Shown: positions 46,157 to 58,346 of the stretch, piece after piece
How the letters are laid out: every line of letters starts with the position of its first letter
Numbering within the stretch: the first letter of the stretch is position 1
DNA from: Alteromonas macleodii
GTDB taxonomy: Bacteria; Pseudomonadota; Gammaproteobacteria; Enterobacterales; Alteromonadaceae
Reading direction: 5' to 3'
DNA: 64,000 nt
NCBI RefSeq assembly: GCF_903772925.1
Contig: NZ_LR812090.1
Coordinates: 1,075,811-1,139,810 of the forward strand
Notes under the pieces: generated by a model
Database searches by the model: none
The model's input: the letters and a program-made list of their open reading frames with translations, nothing else
What the model was told of the DNA's origin: nothing
Program-made: the position numbers and the translations under genes

Positions 46157-46373
46157 AGTAGACGTAAAGCAAGCAATGACTGATTCTGGTGTAACAGCAG
46201 ATGTGACCAACCTAGGTAGCGAACAAGCGTTTTCAGAGTATGGTTTAGATAGCTTAGATTTATTCAATTTGTTTGTGGAGCTTGAAGGCAAAACTGGCGT
46301 CACTGTGCCAGACGAAGACCTTGATAAGCTAAAGTCTATTGACGACGTACTTGTATACTTTAATAAGTCTTAA
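46137..46373 (+). CDS. Acyl carrier protein, dedicated
   Basis: A 78-residue acidic helical protein with the phosphopantetheine attachment motif YGLDSLDLF (Ser39 from this start). A second in-frame ATG at 46146 has better spacing from the AGAGGA ribosome site and may be the true start. The reading frame overlaps the KAS III 3' end by 11 to 20 bases, indicating coupled synthesis. It probably carries the acyl chain made by the KAS III-like enzyme. Not the housekeeping acpP, judging by context and sequence. Confidence 0.87.
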   Translation: MKNMLTEVDVKQAMTDSGVTADVTNLGSEQAFSEYGLDSLDLFNLFVELEGKTGVTVPDEDLDKLKSIDDVLVYFNKS

Positions 46374-46376
46374 TAG

Positions 46377-47382
46377 ATGTACCCGTTTACCGATCAAGTA
46401 TTCATCATTGCCGAGTTGTCCGCTAATCACAATAACGATTTTGATTTGGCGGTCGATACGATAAAAGCAATGGCGAAAGCAGGAGCTAATGCGGTTAAAG
46501 TACAAACCTATACTGCTGATTCGCTGGCCATAAATATAGATAATGACATTTTTGGAAAGCGCAAAGACGGCCTATGGAAAGGCCGTACTTTATGGGATTT
46601 ATACAAAGAAGCATCTATGCCTTACGAATGGCATGAGCCACTTCAAAAAGTAGCTCAAGAGTTGGGCTTGGTATTTTTTTCTAGCCCGTTTGATTTAGAT
46701 GGTGTGGCACTTTTAGAGCAGCTTGATGTTCCCCTCTATAAAATCGCTTCGTTTGAAATTACTGATATTCCATTGATAAGGGCGGTTGCGAAAACGGGCA
46801 AACCTATTATTATCTCAACGGGGGTAGCGCAACAAGCTGACATTGCCTTAGCGTTAGAAACCTGTCACCAAGAAAACAATTACCAAGTAACACTTTTAAA
46901 GTGCACGTCAAATTACCCCTCTACTCTTGCTGATGCCAATCTTAAAACCATGGTAGATATGCGTGATACATTCGACACCACTGTAGGTGTTTCTGACCAT
47001 ACCATGGGCTCTGTGGTACCGGTAACGGCCGCAGCGATGGGAGCCAGAGTCGTAGAAAAGCATTTTATCTTAGACAGAGCTTTAGGTGGTCCAGATTCCG
47101 CGTTTTCAATGGAGCCAGGCGAATTCGCAGACATGGTGAAAAGTGTTCGTCAGGTAGAGCTTGCGTTAGGTAAGGTCACTTACGAGGTAAGTGAAAAAGA
47201 TAAGTTAAGACGCCGCTCGCTTTACGCTAGCGTGGCCATTGAGAAAGGTCAGCCCTTCACTCATGACAATGTTAAATCGCTCAGAACAGGTTTTGGCTTG
47301 GCCCCGCAACATTTAGACGCACTTCTAAGTCAAAATGCATCAAGGGCTTACAATATTGGCGACCCAATATTAGCTGAAGAGG

Positions 47383-47402
<20 letters not shown>
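46377..47402 (+). CDS. pseI: PseI, pseudaminic acid synthase (NeuB family)
   Basis: A 341-residue protein. The N-terminal TIM-barrel synthase domain shows FIIAELSANHNNDFDLAVDT and KVQTYTADSL. The C-terminal SAF/antifreeze-like domain starts at about 275 (RRSLYASVAIEKGQPF). It condenses phosphoenolpyruvate with the 6-deoxy-diacylamino-altrose made by PseG. It is 4 bp after the ACP gene and overlaps the convergent pseC by 20 bp. Confidence 0.92.
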
Positions 47403-49631
<2,229 letters not shown>

Positions 49632-49831
49632 TTATTCATCAAAAATAATTACAAAATAAAGGTATTCAACTACCAGTATGTTTATTTAAAAAGTGCCAAA
49701 GGCTTAGGCTCAAAAGCGCCTCTCGTTTATAGTTTTTCCTTAGAGAGTATGAACTTTTATACTTTGTGTTGATTAGAAGTTATACAGCGTTATGCTATAT
49801 TTGGATGAAGTGTTAATGAGAGGGCGCAATT

Positions 49832-50629
49832 ATGCAAATCAATAACAGCAGCTCAACATCGCTAATTGGTCAAATCCAAGAAAAGCAGGACAACTTATTT
49901 GAGAAGCTGGCTTCTGGAAAAAAGGTAAACAATGCCTTAGATGATGCGTCGGCCCAACAAATCATCGACCGATTAACATCAGAAGTCGAAGGTAATCGCC
50001 AGTCATTAAACAACGTTTATGATGGCATCTCTGTCGCGCAGGTTGCAGAAGGTGGTCTAGGCAGCATTAATGATGATGTAAACCGTATTCGCGAGCTTAC
50101 TTTGCAGTCTGGTAATGGTGTGCTTAGCAGTGGCGATCGCCGTGCTATTCAATCTGAAATAACTCAGCTACAAGAAAACATCTCGCAAACTATTGAGCAA
50201 ACAAATTTTGCTGGCAAGCCGTTATTATCTGAAAATGGCTCACTAGAATTTCAGTCAGGTTCTAGCCCTGGTCAATCGATTAGCGTTAACACGCAGGATG
50301 TTGCGGCGCAGCTTAACGATGTTCTATCTATCGATATTACGTCAGGCACTAGTATTGAAGATGCACTAGGTGCAGCAGATGCGGCTATAGAAACCCTCGG
50401 CAGCGCGCGGGGCGATTTAGGCGCTACACAAAATCGTTTTGAAAGTGCTGCGCGTTCACTCACTCAAGCTAACGTAAATACTGCAGAGGCTCGAAGTCGT
50501 ATTCAAGATTTAGATTTTGCGCAAGCGACTTCGCAACAAGCTTCAAACGACGTATTAGGCCAAGCTGCACTTACTGTTCAAGCGCAGGCGAACCAGCAGC
50601 AAAGCCAAGTTTTATCGCTATTAAGCTAG
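49832..50629 (+). CDS. Divergent flagellin-like protein (flagellin 4)
   Basis: A 265-residue protein with flagellin D0/D1 character (KLASGKKVNNALDDASAQQI; C-terminal ARSRIQDLDFAQATSQQASN) but a different extreme N-terminus (MQINNSSSTSLIGQIQEKQD) and no [20 protein letters not shown] block. The middle is short and polar. It is flanked by its own terminator and is far from the main flagellin cluster, between pseB and flrA. It may be a minor filament subunit or have a specialised role. No sigma-28 consensus is evident upstream. Confidence 0.87.
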   Translation: MQINNSSSTSLIGQIQEKQDNLFEKLASGKKVNNALDDASAQQIIDRLTSEVEGNRQSLNNVYDGISVAQVAEGGLGSINDDVNRIRELTLQSGNGVLSSGDRRAIQSEITQLQENISQTIEQTNFAGKPLLSENGSLEFQSGSSPGQSISVNTQDVAAQLNDVLSIDITSGTSIEDALGAADAAIETLGSARGDLGATQNRFESAARSLTQANVNTAEARSRIQDLDFAQATSQQASNDVLGQAALTVQAQANQQQSQVLSLLS

Positions 50630-50667
50630 ACTAAATGGTGTAGGTTAGGCTAAATTTAATCGAAAGA

Positions 50668-50689
50668 AGCAGGGTAACCTGCTTTTTTT
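50668..50689 (+). terminator. Rho-independent terminator after flagellin 4
   Basis: AGCAGG, GTAA loop, CCTGCT, followed by a T-run: a perfect 6-bp stem. Confidence 0.88.
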
Positions 50690-50792
50690 ATTGATATATT
50701 TCCCAAAACAGCGGTTGCGCTCCGATCTTTTGTCGTTACAATTTAGAAATGCGCTAAACTGTAAATAATAACAAAGCGTTCTCGGGGAATTG

Positions 50793-52256
50793 ATGAAGAA
50801 CATTTTGCTGATTAGTGATAATCAGGAACTTATTCAAAACTTGGAAACTATCGTTACCTTCATGGGAGAGTCGTGCCAGTCACGAGGCTTCAGTGAATGC
50901 GAGCGATACCTCCATGAAAGTGGTGCAGACGCCGTGCTTATCGAGTACCGCTCGCCCACCGCTGTAAGTAATTTGGTAGAAAAGTTTCCACACATACCGT
51001 TCGTTGCATTAGTTGAAAGCAACACGCAAGCATCAGCGAGTTGTAACCTGGTTAGTGTTATTGCTACACCACTAACGTACCCTGTTTTAACGCAGGCTAT
51101 ACACCGTTGCCAAGAATACTCTAGACGCAAACCCAGCTTATCTCGTGCTTCGGGAACAAAAACCCGATTATTCAGAAGCCTCATTGGTAAGAGTGAGCAA
51201 ATTCAAATTGTAAGGCGTTTAGTAGAGCAAGTAGCTCCCACAGACGCTACCGTGTTGATTTTAGGTGAGTCTGGTACGGGTAAAGAGGTGGTTGCACGTA
51301 ATGTTCACTTTTTGTCTGAACGTAAAGATGGTCCATTTATTCCTGTAAACTGCGGCGCTATTCCCGGCGAGCTTTTAGAGAGCGAATTGTTTGGTCACGA
51401 GAAAGGTGCTTTCACAGGCGCTATCAGTGCACGTAAAGGGCGCTTCGAGTTAGCCGAAGGCGGCACATTATTCCTCGATGAAATCGGTGATATGCCGCTT
51501 CAAATGCAGGTTAAGTTATTACGTGTGTTGCAAGAACGTATGTTTGAACGCGTAGGGGGGAATAAGCCCCTTCAATGCAACGTACGTATTATTGCGGCAA
51601 CGCACCGCAACTTGGAGACCATGATCAGCGAAGACAAGTTTCGAGAAGACTTGTATTACCGACTCAACGTTTTCCCGATCGACAGCCCTGCGCTTCGACA
51701 AAGAAAAGACGATATCCCCTTATTACTTCAGGAATTGAATAGCCGAATTCAAGGGGATGGCGTTGAAAGCGTACGCTTTACCGAGCAAGCGATTGCGTCG
51801 CTTATGGAGCATGAGTGGGCGGGGAACGTTCGTGAGCTTTCAAATTTAGTTGAGCGATTAACAATCCTTTATCCTGGGCAGATTGTTGATATTGCTGATT
51901 TACCGGAAAAGTACCAGTACGGTGATGTTCAGGCTTACGAGCCAGACTATCCAGAAGAAATGCTTGAGCGTGAAGCCTTTAATGAACTATTTGCTGAGGC
52001 TGCAGCGCAAGAGCCAGAAGAAGACGTTAGCGAGCAGAATCACGACGGCCTAAACGGCATGGTGTCGTCCTCGTTACCTGCAGAAGGGGTTAACCTTAAA
52101 GAGTATCTTTCTGAGCTTGAAGTGAATCTCATAAAACAAGCCCTAGAAAACCAAGATTGGGTGGTCGCACGTGCCGCCGACAAGCTTGGAATGCGCAGAA
52201 CTACCCTCGTTGAAAAAATGCGAAAATACGATATTCAGCGTACCGAAGAAGCGTAA
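50793..52256 (+). CDS. flrA: FlrA/FleQ master flagellar regulator (sigma-54 activator)
   Basis: A 487-residue protein. The N-terminal receiver-like domain is degenerate (IEYRSP where the phospho-acceptor Asp is expected), as is known for FleQ/FlrA. The AAA+ domain has Walker A GESGTGKE (about 158-165) and GAFTGA (about 206-211), which contacts sigma-54. The Fis-type helix-turn-helix is at the C-terminus ([17 protein letters not shown]). ATG at 50793 is preferred over the TTG immediately before it. FlrA activates flrBC and early flagellar genes; homologues bind c-di-GMP. Confidence 0.94.
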   Translation: MKNILLISDNQELIQNLETIVTFMGESCQSRGFSECERYLHESGADAVLIEYRSPTAVSNLVEKFPHIPFVALVESNTQASASCNLVSVIATPLTYPVLTQAIHRCQEYSRRKPSLSRASGTKTRLFRSLIGKSEQIQIVRRLVEQVAPTDATVLILGESGTGKEVVARNVHFLSERKDGPFIPVNCGAIPGELLESELFGHEKGAFTGAISARKGRFELAEGGTLFLDEIGDMPLQMQVKLLRVLQERMFERVGGNKPLQCNVRIIAATHRNLETMISEDKFREDLYYRLNVFPIDSPALRQRKDDIPLLLQELNSRIQGDGVESVRFTEQAIASLMEHEWAGNVRELSNLVERLTILYPGQIVDIADLPEKYQYGDVQAYEPDYPEEMLEREAFNELFAEAAAQEPEEDVSEQNHDGLNGMVSSSLPAEGVNLKEYLSELEVNLIKQALENQDWVVARAADKLGMRRTTLVEKMRKYDIQRTEEA

Positions 52257-52329
52257 TGTCAGCTAATTGACGTTACGCTTTCTCTCAAAAATACCATCTA
52301 TCTTACTGATAAATAAGCCAATGTTAAGT

Positions 52330-52344
52330 TGGCATATCTTCTGC
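52330..52344 (+). promoter_or_regulatory. Sigma-54 type promoter for flrBC
   Basis: TGGCATATCTTCTGC has GG and GC exactly 10 bases apart, 49 bases upstream of the flrB ATG. It fits control of flrBC by FlrA. Confidence 0.78.
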
Positions 52345-52392
52345 TTTATCTAAGCCATAGTTAAACAGCGTCTGCAATTTGACGAGGATGAT

Positions 52393-53532
52393 ATGGCTTT
52401 CGATAGCACACAACAATCTACAGAGTATTTCGCATCTGCCTATGCACTTAATGGCGGCTCTGCGGTATCTCAAGATGATTATCAAACGTCGCAAAATGAT
52501 GATATTGAATCCCTGAGATTGCAGGCGAGTCGACTCGAACATTTACTTCAAGTAATGCCCGCGGGTGTTATTGTTATTGATGGCAAGGGTATTGTTCGCC
52601 AAGCGAACGAGCAGGCAAAAGCATTGTTAGGCGAACCGCTGGAAGAGGAAGTGTGGCGCAGTATTATTACTCGCTCTTTCAAGCCTCGCGCAGATGATGG
52701 TCATGAAGTATCGCTTGTTGATGGTAGACGAGTGAAGCTTTCCATTACCCCATTAGACAATGAGCCAGGTCAGCTAATTGTTATCACAGACTTAACTGAA
52801 ACCCGTCGACTGCAAGCGCGCGTTAGCCACATGCAACGGTTGTCTTCTCTTGGAAAAATGGTGGCATCACTAGCCCATCAAATCAGAACTCCACTTTCTG
52901 CAGCCATGCTTTATGCGTCAAACTTAACGCGTAAAGGGTTAGGGGAAGAAGCACAAACACAATTTGCGAACAAATTAACAGACAGGCTTAAAGAGCTGGA
53001 AAGCCAGGTTAATGACATGCTGCTTTTTGCTAAATCTGGCGAAGAGCAAGTGGTAAGCAAAATTAGTCTCGCTGAATTATTCGGCTCCATTGAGGGCAAT
53101 GCACAAAGCATGACAGCTCAAGCGCAGCAAAAGCTAACGTTTTCAGGTTTTGAGCAAAACGTAGCAATAACTGGGAATTTAACTGCTCTTCAGGGGGCGT
53201 TGTTAAACCTCATACATAATGCAAGCCAAGTCACCCCGAAAGGCGAGTGTGTGCATGTTCAGGCATCAGTAAGCAATCAGCGTTTACATGTTTCAGTTAT
53301 TGATAAAGGCCCTGGTGTACCAGAACGGTTAAAAACCAAAATCTTTGAACCCTTCTTTACAACTAAAACTCACGGTACCGGTTTGGGTCTTGCTGTGGTG
53401 AAGTCGGTGGTAAGTGCGCATAGCGGCGCACTCAATGTAATTGACGTACCCGAGGGCGGAGCATGTTTTAGCGTGTCATTACCGTGCTCGGCGAATGCTA
53501 AAACCTCACAAACATTGACTCATGTCGCGTAA
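52393..53532 (+). CDS. flrB: FlrB/FleS flagellar sensor histidine kinase
   Basis: A 379-residue cytoplasmic kinase without membrane segments. A PAS-like domain (about 45-135) is followed by HisKA with phospho-acceptor His162 (SLAHQIRTPLSAAM) and an HATPase domain (LIHNASQVTP, DKGPGVPERLKTKIFEPF, GTGLGLAVVKSVV). It phosphorylates FlrC, encoded 16 bp downstream. Confidence 0.94.
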   Translation: MAFDSTQQSTEYFASAYALNGGSAVSQDDYQTSQNDDIESLRLQASRLEHLLQVMPAGVIVIDGKGIVRQANEQAKALLGEPLEEEVWRSIITRSFKPRADDGHEVSLVDGRRVKLSITPLDNEPGQLIVITDLTETRRLQARVSHMQRLSSLGKMVASLAHQIRTPLSAAMLYASNLTRKGLGEEAQTQFANKLTDRLKELESQVNDMLLFAKSGEEQVVSKISLAELFGSIEGNAQSMTAQAQQKLTFSGFEQNVAITGNLTALQGALLNLIHNASQVTPKGECVHVQASVSNQRLHVSVIDKGPGVPERLKTKIFEPFFTTKTHGTGLGLAVVKSVVSAHSGALNVIDVPEGGACFSVSLPCSANAKTSQTLTHVA

Positions 53533-53548
53533 GTCATAGGAGAGAATA

Positions 53549-54886
53549 ATGTCTAAAACTACCATACTAATTGTTGAAGATGACGCGGGTTTACGCGAAG
53601 CGCTCCTAGATACTCTATTATTAGGTAACTACAACGTGATTGCCGCCGATTGTGCAGAAGAAGCGTTAATGATGCTGTCGTCTCAGAATGTAGACCTAGT
53701 GGTTAGCGATATACAAATGGGCGAAATGAGTGGCTTAACGCTGCTAAAAAGCATTAAAGCTAAATACCCTAATATGCCTGTGCTTTTAATGACGGCCTAC
53801 GCCACTATTGATGATGCGGTACAAGCGATGCGTGATGGCGCAACGGACTACCTTTCAAAGCCTTTTGCGCCAGAAGTATTGCTAAACTTAGTGGGGCGCT
53901 ACGCGCCTGCACAAAAAATTGAATCACGTACGCCAATCGTAGCCGACCCCTCAAGTTTGAAGCTACTTGAGCTTTCGCGGAAAGTGGCGAAGTCTGAAGC
54001 TACCGTTATGGTCATGGGCCCAAGCGGGTCGGGTAAAGAAGTGCTATCCCGCTATATTCACGACCAGTCACCGCGAAGCGATGCGCCTTTTGTTGCCATC
54101 AACTGTGCTGCTATTCCAGAAAATATGTTGGAAGCCACTTTGTTTGGATACGAAAAAGGGGCGTTTACTGGCGCTATTCAGGCCTGTCCGGGTAAGTTCG
54201 AACAAGCTCAAGACGGCACCCTGCTACTTGATGAAATAACTGAGATGGATTTGGCGCTTCAGGCTAAATTGCTGCGCGTGCTGCAAGAGCGTGAAGTTGA
54301 ACGTCTTGGCGGCCGAAAAACCGTTAAACTAAATGTGCGAGTTATTGCTACGAGTAACCGAGATTTAAGAAAAGCAGTAGATGCAGGTGAATTCAGAGAA
54401 GACTTATACTACCGCTTAAACGTATTTCCTATTGAATGGCGTCCTCTATCGGAACGCCCGGGAGACATTGTTCCACTTGCGGAGCACCTTGTTCAGCGTC
54501 ACGCAAGTTCACAGGGCCTAGGCACAATCAGGTTAAGTGCTGCAGCACGCAATAAATTATCGCAATACAGCTGGCCAGGAAACGTTCGAGAATTAGAGAA
54601 TGTGGTTCAGCGAGCACTTATTCTTTGTGAAAACAATGAAATAGATGCAAGCGATCTAATGATTGACGAAGACATGTCGGCCCCGCTTGAAGTTACACAA
54701 GAGCAGGTTGAAGACAACAAATTGGGCTCAGAACTTCGCTATCAAGAGCACCAAATTATTCTTGATACATTAGTCTCGTGCAATGGTAAACGTAAGGACG
54801 TTGCGGAAAAACTTGGCATTAGCCCTAGAACCCTTCGTTATAAACTAGCGCGCATGCGTGAAGACGGCATTGAAGTACCGGCTTAA
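53549..54886 (+). CDS. flrC: FlrC/FleR sigma-54-dependent response regulator
   Basis: A 445-residue NtrC-type regulator: receiver with Asp54 (VVSDIQMGEMSG), AAA+ domain with Walker A GPSGSGKE (about 157-164) and GAFTGA (about 205-210), and Fis-type helix-turn-helix (KDVAEKLGISPRTLRYKL). It activates mid-class basal body and hook operons. It forms an operon with flrB and is closed by a terminator at 54923. Confidence 0.95.
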   Translation: MSKTTILIVEDDAGLREALLDTLLLGNYNVIAADCAEEALMMLSSQNVDLVVSDIQMGEMSGLTLLKSIKAKYPNMPVLLMTAYATIDDAVQAMRDGATDYLSKPFAPEVLLNLVGRYAPAQKIESRTPIVADPSSLKLLELSRKVAKSEATVMVMGPSGSGKEVLSRYIHDQSPRSDAPFVAINCAAIPENMLEATLFGYEKGAFTGAIQACPGKFEQAQDGTLLLDEITEMDLALQAKLLRVLQEREVERLGGRKTVKLNVRVIATSNRDLRKAVDAGEFREDLYYRLNVFPIEWRPLSERPGDIVPLAEHLVQRHASSQGLGTIRLSAAARNKLSQYSWPGNVRELENVVQRALILCENNEIDASDLMIDEDMSAPLEVTQEQVEDNKLGSELRYQEHQIILDTLVSCNGKRKDVAEKLGISPRTLRYKLARMREDGIEVPA

Positions 54887-54922
54887 TACTGCTGTTTTGA
54901 ACCTCTCGTTTAACCCCGTTAT

Positions 54923-54958
54923 CCGTCGCCTCTGTAGTAAAGAAGGCGGCGGTTTTTT
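54923..54958 (+). terminator. Rho-independent terminator after flrC
   Basis: CCGTCGCC and GGCGGCGG arms (one G-U pair in RNA) enclose a 14-base loop, followed by six T. Confidence 0.85.
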
Positions 54959-55046
54959 GTTGCTCCCATCAAATCAAACGCCATAAATTTGGCTTCCTTC
55001 CTTTTTTTTTACTCTTATCATATTGATATATATGGGTTTTTAAAGT

Positions 55047-55061
55047 TGGCAAGCCCTTTGC
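55047..55061 (+). promoter_or_regulatory. Sigma-54 type promoter for the fliE operon
   Basis: TGGCAAGCCCTTTGC has GG and GC 10 bases apart, about 70 bases upstream of fliE. Confidence 0.83.
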
Positions 55062-55129
55062 TAAATCACTCATATAATTAGTTATTCGCCGTTGTTCAGG
55101 CGGTTTTTAAAGAAACGCTAGGAGTGGGT

Positions 55130-55465
55130 ATGGACGTTAAAGCCAATAGTTTGTATCAAGAAATGCAAAACATGATAGGGCAAACTCGTCTTCAAGTTAA
55201 CGAGCCTCAGCAGCAATCGCTTACTGAAATAAACAGCTCTGCAAGCGATTTCTCGACCATGCTTAAGAACGCGGTTGACGGTGTAAACGGTATGCAGCTT
55301 GAGTCAAAAGATGCTCAACAGCGCTTTGAAATGGGCGACCCAAGTCTAAGTTTAGCCCAAGTCATGTTGACAAAAGAAAAGGCAGGCATTGCTTTCGAAG
55401 CTACTGTTCAGGTACGTAACAAAGTACTTGAAGCCTATAAAACAATAATGAATATGCCGGTATAG
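55130..55465 (+). CDS. fliE: FliE, MS-ring/rod junction protein
   Basis: A 111-residue protein with the FliE C-terminal pattern (LSLAQVMLTKEKAGIAFEAT, VRNKVLEAYKTIMNMPV). The ATG at 55130 is preferred because TAGGAG lies six bases upstream; a GTG two codons earlier is also in frame. It is the first gene of fliEFGHIJ and is preceded by a sigma-54 type site. Confidence 0.94.
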   Translation: MDVKANSLYQEMQNMIGQTRLQVNEPQQQSLTEINSSASDFSTMLKNAVDGVNGMQLESKDAQQRFEMGDPSLSLAQVMLTKEKAGIAFEATVQVRNKVLEAYKTIMNMPV

Positions 55466-55477
55466 GTGGAGTAGGTT

Positions 55478-57172
55478 ATGGCTGAAGCAACAGGTACAAA
55501 CCTTACGGTTCCTGATCAAAATCAAGCAGCGGACAATGAGCCAGAAAACAAATCTGGTTTCATGGATACGTTAGGTAGCGCAGATATGATGCGCCAGATG
55601 GCCCTTGTGGTTGTTTTGGTCATTTGTGTGGCCATTGCTATTTTCATCCTTATTTGGTCACAAGAGCCTGATTATCGTCCCCTCGCTAAGATGGAAACCC
55701 AAGAGCTTATCGAAACTCTCGATTATATGGATGCGAATCAAATCGATTATAAGCTTGAAGGCAATACTGTTTATGTAAGAAGTGACGAATTCCAAAATAT
55801 CCGCCTGGGTATGACACGCCAAGGGTTAACTAAAAGCTCAGATACTGGTACCGATATCATCATGCAGGACATGGGTTTTGGTGTAAGTCAGCGTGTTGAG
55901 ATGGAACGTCTTAAACATGCGCGTGAACAGCAAATTGCCTCGACCATCGAAGATATCGCAAGTATTCAAAAAGCTCGAGTACTGCTGGCGATGCCAAAAG
56001 AAAACGTGTTTGCCCGTAGAGAGAAGAAAGCGTCCGCAACAGTGGTATTAACCGCTAAACGCGGTGCCGTCATTGCTGGTGAAGAGGTTGATGCGGTTGT
56101 CGATATTGTGGCATCAGCAGTTCAAAACATGGAGCCGTCTAAAGTAACGGTAACTGACAGCAACGGTCGTCTGCTTAACTCAGGCTCGCAAGATTCAATG
56201 AGTGCTCGTGCCAGAAAAGAGTACGAAATTGAACGCCAGCGCGAGCAAGAGTATTTAGAAAAAATTGACGCTATATTGATTCCAGTTTTGGGCATAGGTA
56301 ACTACACGGCGCAAGCTGATGTTACGATGGACTTTACTGCAATGGAGCAAACCCAGCGTAGCTATAACCCAGACTTGCCTGCGGTTCGCAGTGAAATGAT
56401 CGTCGAAGAGAACAGCGTAGGTGGCGGTGTTGGCGGTATTCCAGGTGCATTATCAAATCAGCCTCCGTTAGATTCTAATATTCCAGAAAATGCTGTGGGC
56501 GGCAGTCAACAAACCATGCCAGGGCGCACGGCAAAAGAGTCAACGCGCAACTATGAGCTTGATACCACCATTAGTCATACTAAAAAACAGACAGGTGTAA
56601 TCCGCAGACTAAGTGTGTCAGTGGCAGTGGACTATACCCAAGTTGCAGGTGAAGACGGCGCTATGACGCCAACGCCACGCAAACAAGAAGAAATTCTTAA
56701 TATTCGCAGACTATTACAAGGCGGGATTGGCTTTGACGTAACCCGCGGCGACTCGCTAGAAGTGGTTAGCGTACCCTTTACTCGTATGGATGCAGGTGAA
56801 ATTGAAGATGCGCCTTTGTGGGAACAGCCTGGTTTTCTGCCAATTCTTAAGCTAGTTGTTGGTGGCTTGGTTATAATAGTACTTATCATCTTTGTGATTC
56901 GACCTATGCTACGTCGTCTTATCAACCCAGATGAGTCTAACGAGGCAGATGAATTTGATGCCGATGAAGGCTTAGACTTAGGCGATGACACAATTAGCAT
57001 GTTAACGTCTGACTTTGACGAAGGACAGGTAGGCTTTGCGCCAGATGGTTCACTTATGCTACCTGACTTGCACAAAGACGAAGATGTACTTAAAGCCGTA
57101 CGCGCGCTAGTGGCCAATGAACCAGAATTATCAGCCCAGGTAGTTAAGGGCTGGTTAATGCAAGACGAGTAG
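55478..57172 (+). CDS. fliF: FliF MS-ring protein
   Basis: A 564-residue protein. The first transmembrane helix is at about 40-60 (MALVVVLVICVAIAIFILIW), followed by the periplasmic ring-building region, and the second at about 450-472. The cytoplasmic C-terminal tail contains the acidic FliG-binding stretch. It is the base plate of the flagellum. It is 12 bp after fliE. Confidence 0.96.
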   Translation: MAEATGTNLTVPDQNQAADNEPENKSGFMDTLGSADMMRQMALVVVLVICVAIAIFILIWSQEPDYRPLAKMETQELIETLDYMDANQIDYKLEGNTVYVRSDEFQNIRLGMTRQGLTKSSDTGTDIIMQDMGFGVSQRVEMERLKHAREQQIASTIEDIASIQKARVLLAMPKENVFARREKKASATVVLTAKRGAVIAGEEVDAVVDIVASAVQNMEPSKVTVTDSNGRLLNSGSQDSMSARARKEYEIERQREQEYLEKIDAILIPVLGIGNYTAQADVTMDFTAMEQTQRSYNPDLPAVRSEMIVEENSVGGGVGGIPGALSNQPPLDSNIPENAVGGSQQTMPGRTAKESTRNYELDTTISHTKKQTGVIRRLSVSVAVDYTQVAGEDGAMTPTPRKQEEILNIRRLLQGGIGFDVTRGDSLEVVSVPFTRMDAGEIEDAPLWEQPGFLPILKLVVGGLVIIVLIIFVIRPMLRRLINPDESNEADEFDADEGLDLGDDTISMLTSDFDEGQVGFAPDGSLMLPDLHKDEDVLKAVRALVANEPELSAQVVKGWLMQDE

Positions 57173-57184
57173 TGAGATAAGATT

Positions 57185-58225
57185 ATGGCTGAAGAACTTG
57201 CCAATGTTGAAGAACCGTCATACGACGTCAGTAAATTAGAAGGCGTAGAAAAAGCTGCCATCTTACTACTTAGCTTATCTGAAGAAGATGCGGCGCAGAT
57301 ATTAAAGCACCTTGAACCAAAACAAGTGCAGAAGCTGGGTTCTGAAATGGCGAAAGTGGACGATATGACGCAAACCAAAATTACGTCAGTTCACAAACAC
57401 TTCATTGAAGAGATTCAGAACTACAGCACGATTGGTTTCCAGAGCCAAGACTTTGTTAAGCGAGCACTAACTGCGGCCTTAGGTGAAGATAAGGCGGCAA
57501 ACCTTATCGATCAGATCCTAATGGGCAGTGGCGCAAAAGGTCTAGATTCACTGAAATGGATGGACTCTAAGCAGGTGGCGAGTATTATTCGCAACGAACA
57601 CCCGCAGATCCAAACCATTGTACTGTCTTATCTAGAGCCTGAGCAAAGCGCTGAAATTTTGGCGCAATTCCCAGAAAAAGTACGTCTTGATCTGTTGATG
57701 CGTATTGCGAATCTAGAAGAAGTTCAGCCAGCAGCATTGCAAGAACTAAACGAAATTATGGAGAAGCAGTTCGCTGGTCAAGCGGGAACGCAAGCGGCGA
57801 AAATGGGCGGTTTGAAGTCTGCAGCGAACATCATGAACTACTTGGATACCGCGATAGAAGGTCAGCTGATGGACGCTATTCGCGAGCAAGACGAAGAGAT
57901 GAGTCAGCAAATTCAGGATCTTATGTTTGTCTTCGACAATTTGGTCGATGTAGACGACAAAGGCATTCAGGCAATATTGCGCGAAGTGCAGCAAGATGCG
58001 CTGCTTAAGGCAATTAAAGGTGCTGACGAAGAGCTTAAAGATAAGATTATGCGCAATATGTCTAAGCGTGCTGCTGAAATGCTTGGCGATGACTTGGAAG
58101 CTCTCGGCCCTGTTCGTATCAGTGAAGTGGAAACTGCACAAAAAGAAATTCTTTCTGTTGCCCGTCGACTTTCTGACTCAGGTGAAATCATGCTTGGCGG
58201 CGGTGGCGGTGAAGAGTTCTTGTAA
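57185..58225 (+). CDS. fliG: FliG motor switch protein
   Basis: A 346-residue protein with the N-terminal FliF-binding domain (EKAAILLLSLSEEDAAQILK), the EHPQ motif (IIRNEHPQIQTIVLSYL) and the C-terminal torque domain (DDKGIQAILREVQQDALLKA). It ends with a Gly-rich segment. It is 12 bp after fliF. Confidence 0.96.
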   Translation: MAEELANVEEPSYDVSKLEGVEKAAILLLSLSEEDAAQILKHLEPKQVQKLGSEMAKVDDMTQTKITSVHKHFIEEIQNYSTIGFQSQDFVKRALTAALGEDKAANLIDQILMGSGAKGLDSLKWMDSKQVASIIRNEHPQIQTIVLSYLEPEQSAEILAQFPEKVRLDLLMRIANLEEVQPAALQELNEIMEKQFAGQAGTQAAKMGGLKSAANIMNYLDTAIEGQLMDAIREQDEEMSQQIQDLMFVFDNLVDVDDKGIQAILREVQQDALLKAIKGADEELKDKIMRNMSKRAAEMLGDDLEALGPVRISEVETAQKEILSVARRLSDSGEIMLGGGGGEEFL

Positions 58226-58265
58226 GCACTCTGATGCCCTTAGAGCTGTAGCTGAGGTAGAAACA

Positions 58266-58346
58266 AGTCTCGTAATAAAGAACTTTGTAATAAACAGCCT
58301 CGAAATAAAAAGTCTTTGGTAATAAAAAAATGTCTGGTAATAAAAA
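58266..58346 (+). repeat. Degenerate 15-18 bp tandem repeat between fliG and fliH
   Basis: Five imperfect units each contain (G/A)(T/A)AATAAA preceded by a CTCG or CTTTG-like core: agtctcgtaataaag, aactttgtaataaac, agcctcgaaataaaa, agtctttggtaataaaaa and aatgtctggtaataaaaa. The last unit includes the fliH start codon and its first codons. Confidence 0.65.

Noticed and set aside
49684..49700. Sigma-54-like site upstream of pseB (minus strand)
   Set aside because: A TTGGCAC -24 element is present, but the -12 position reads AT instead of GC.
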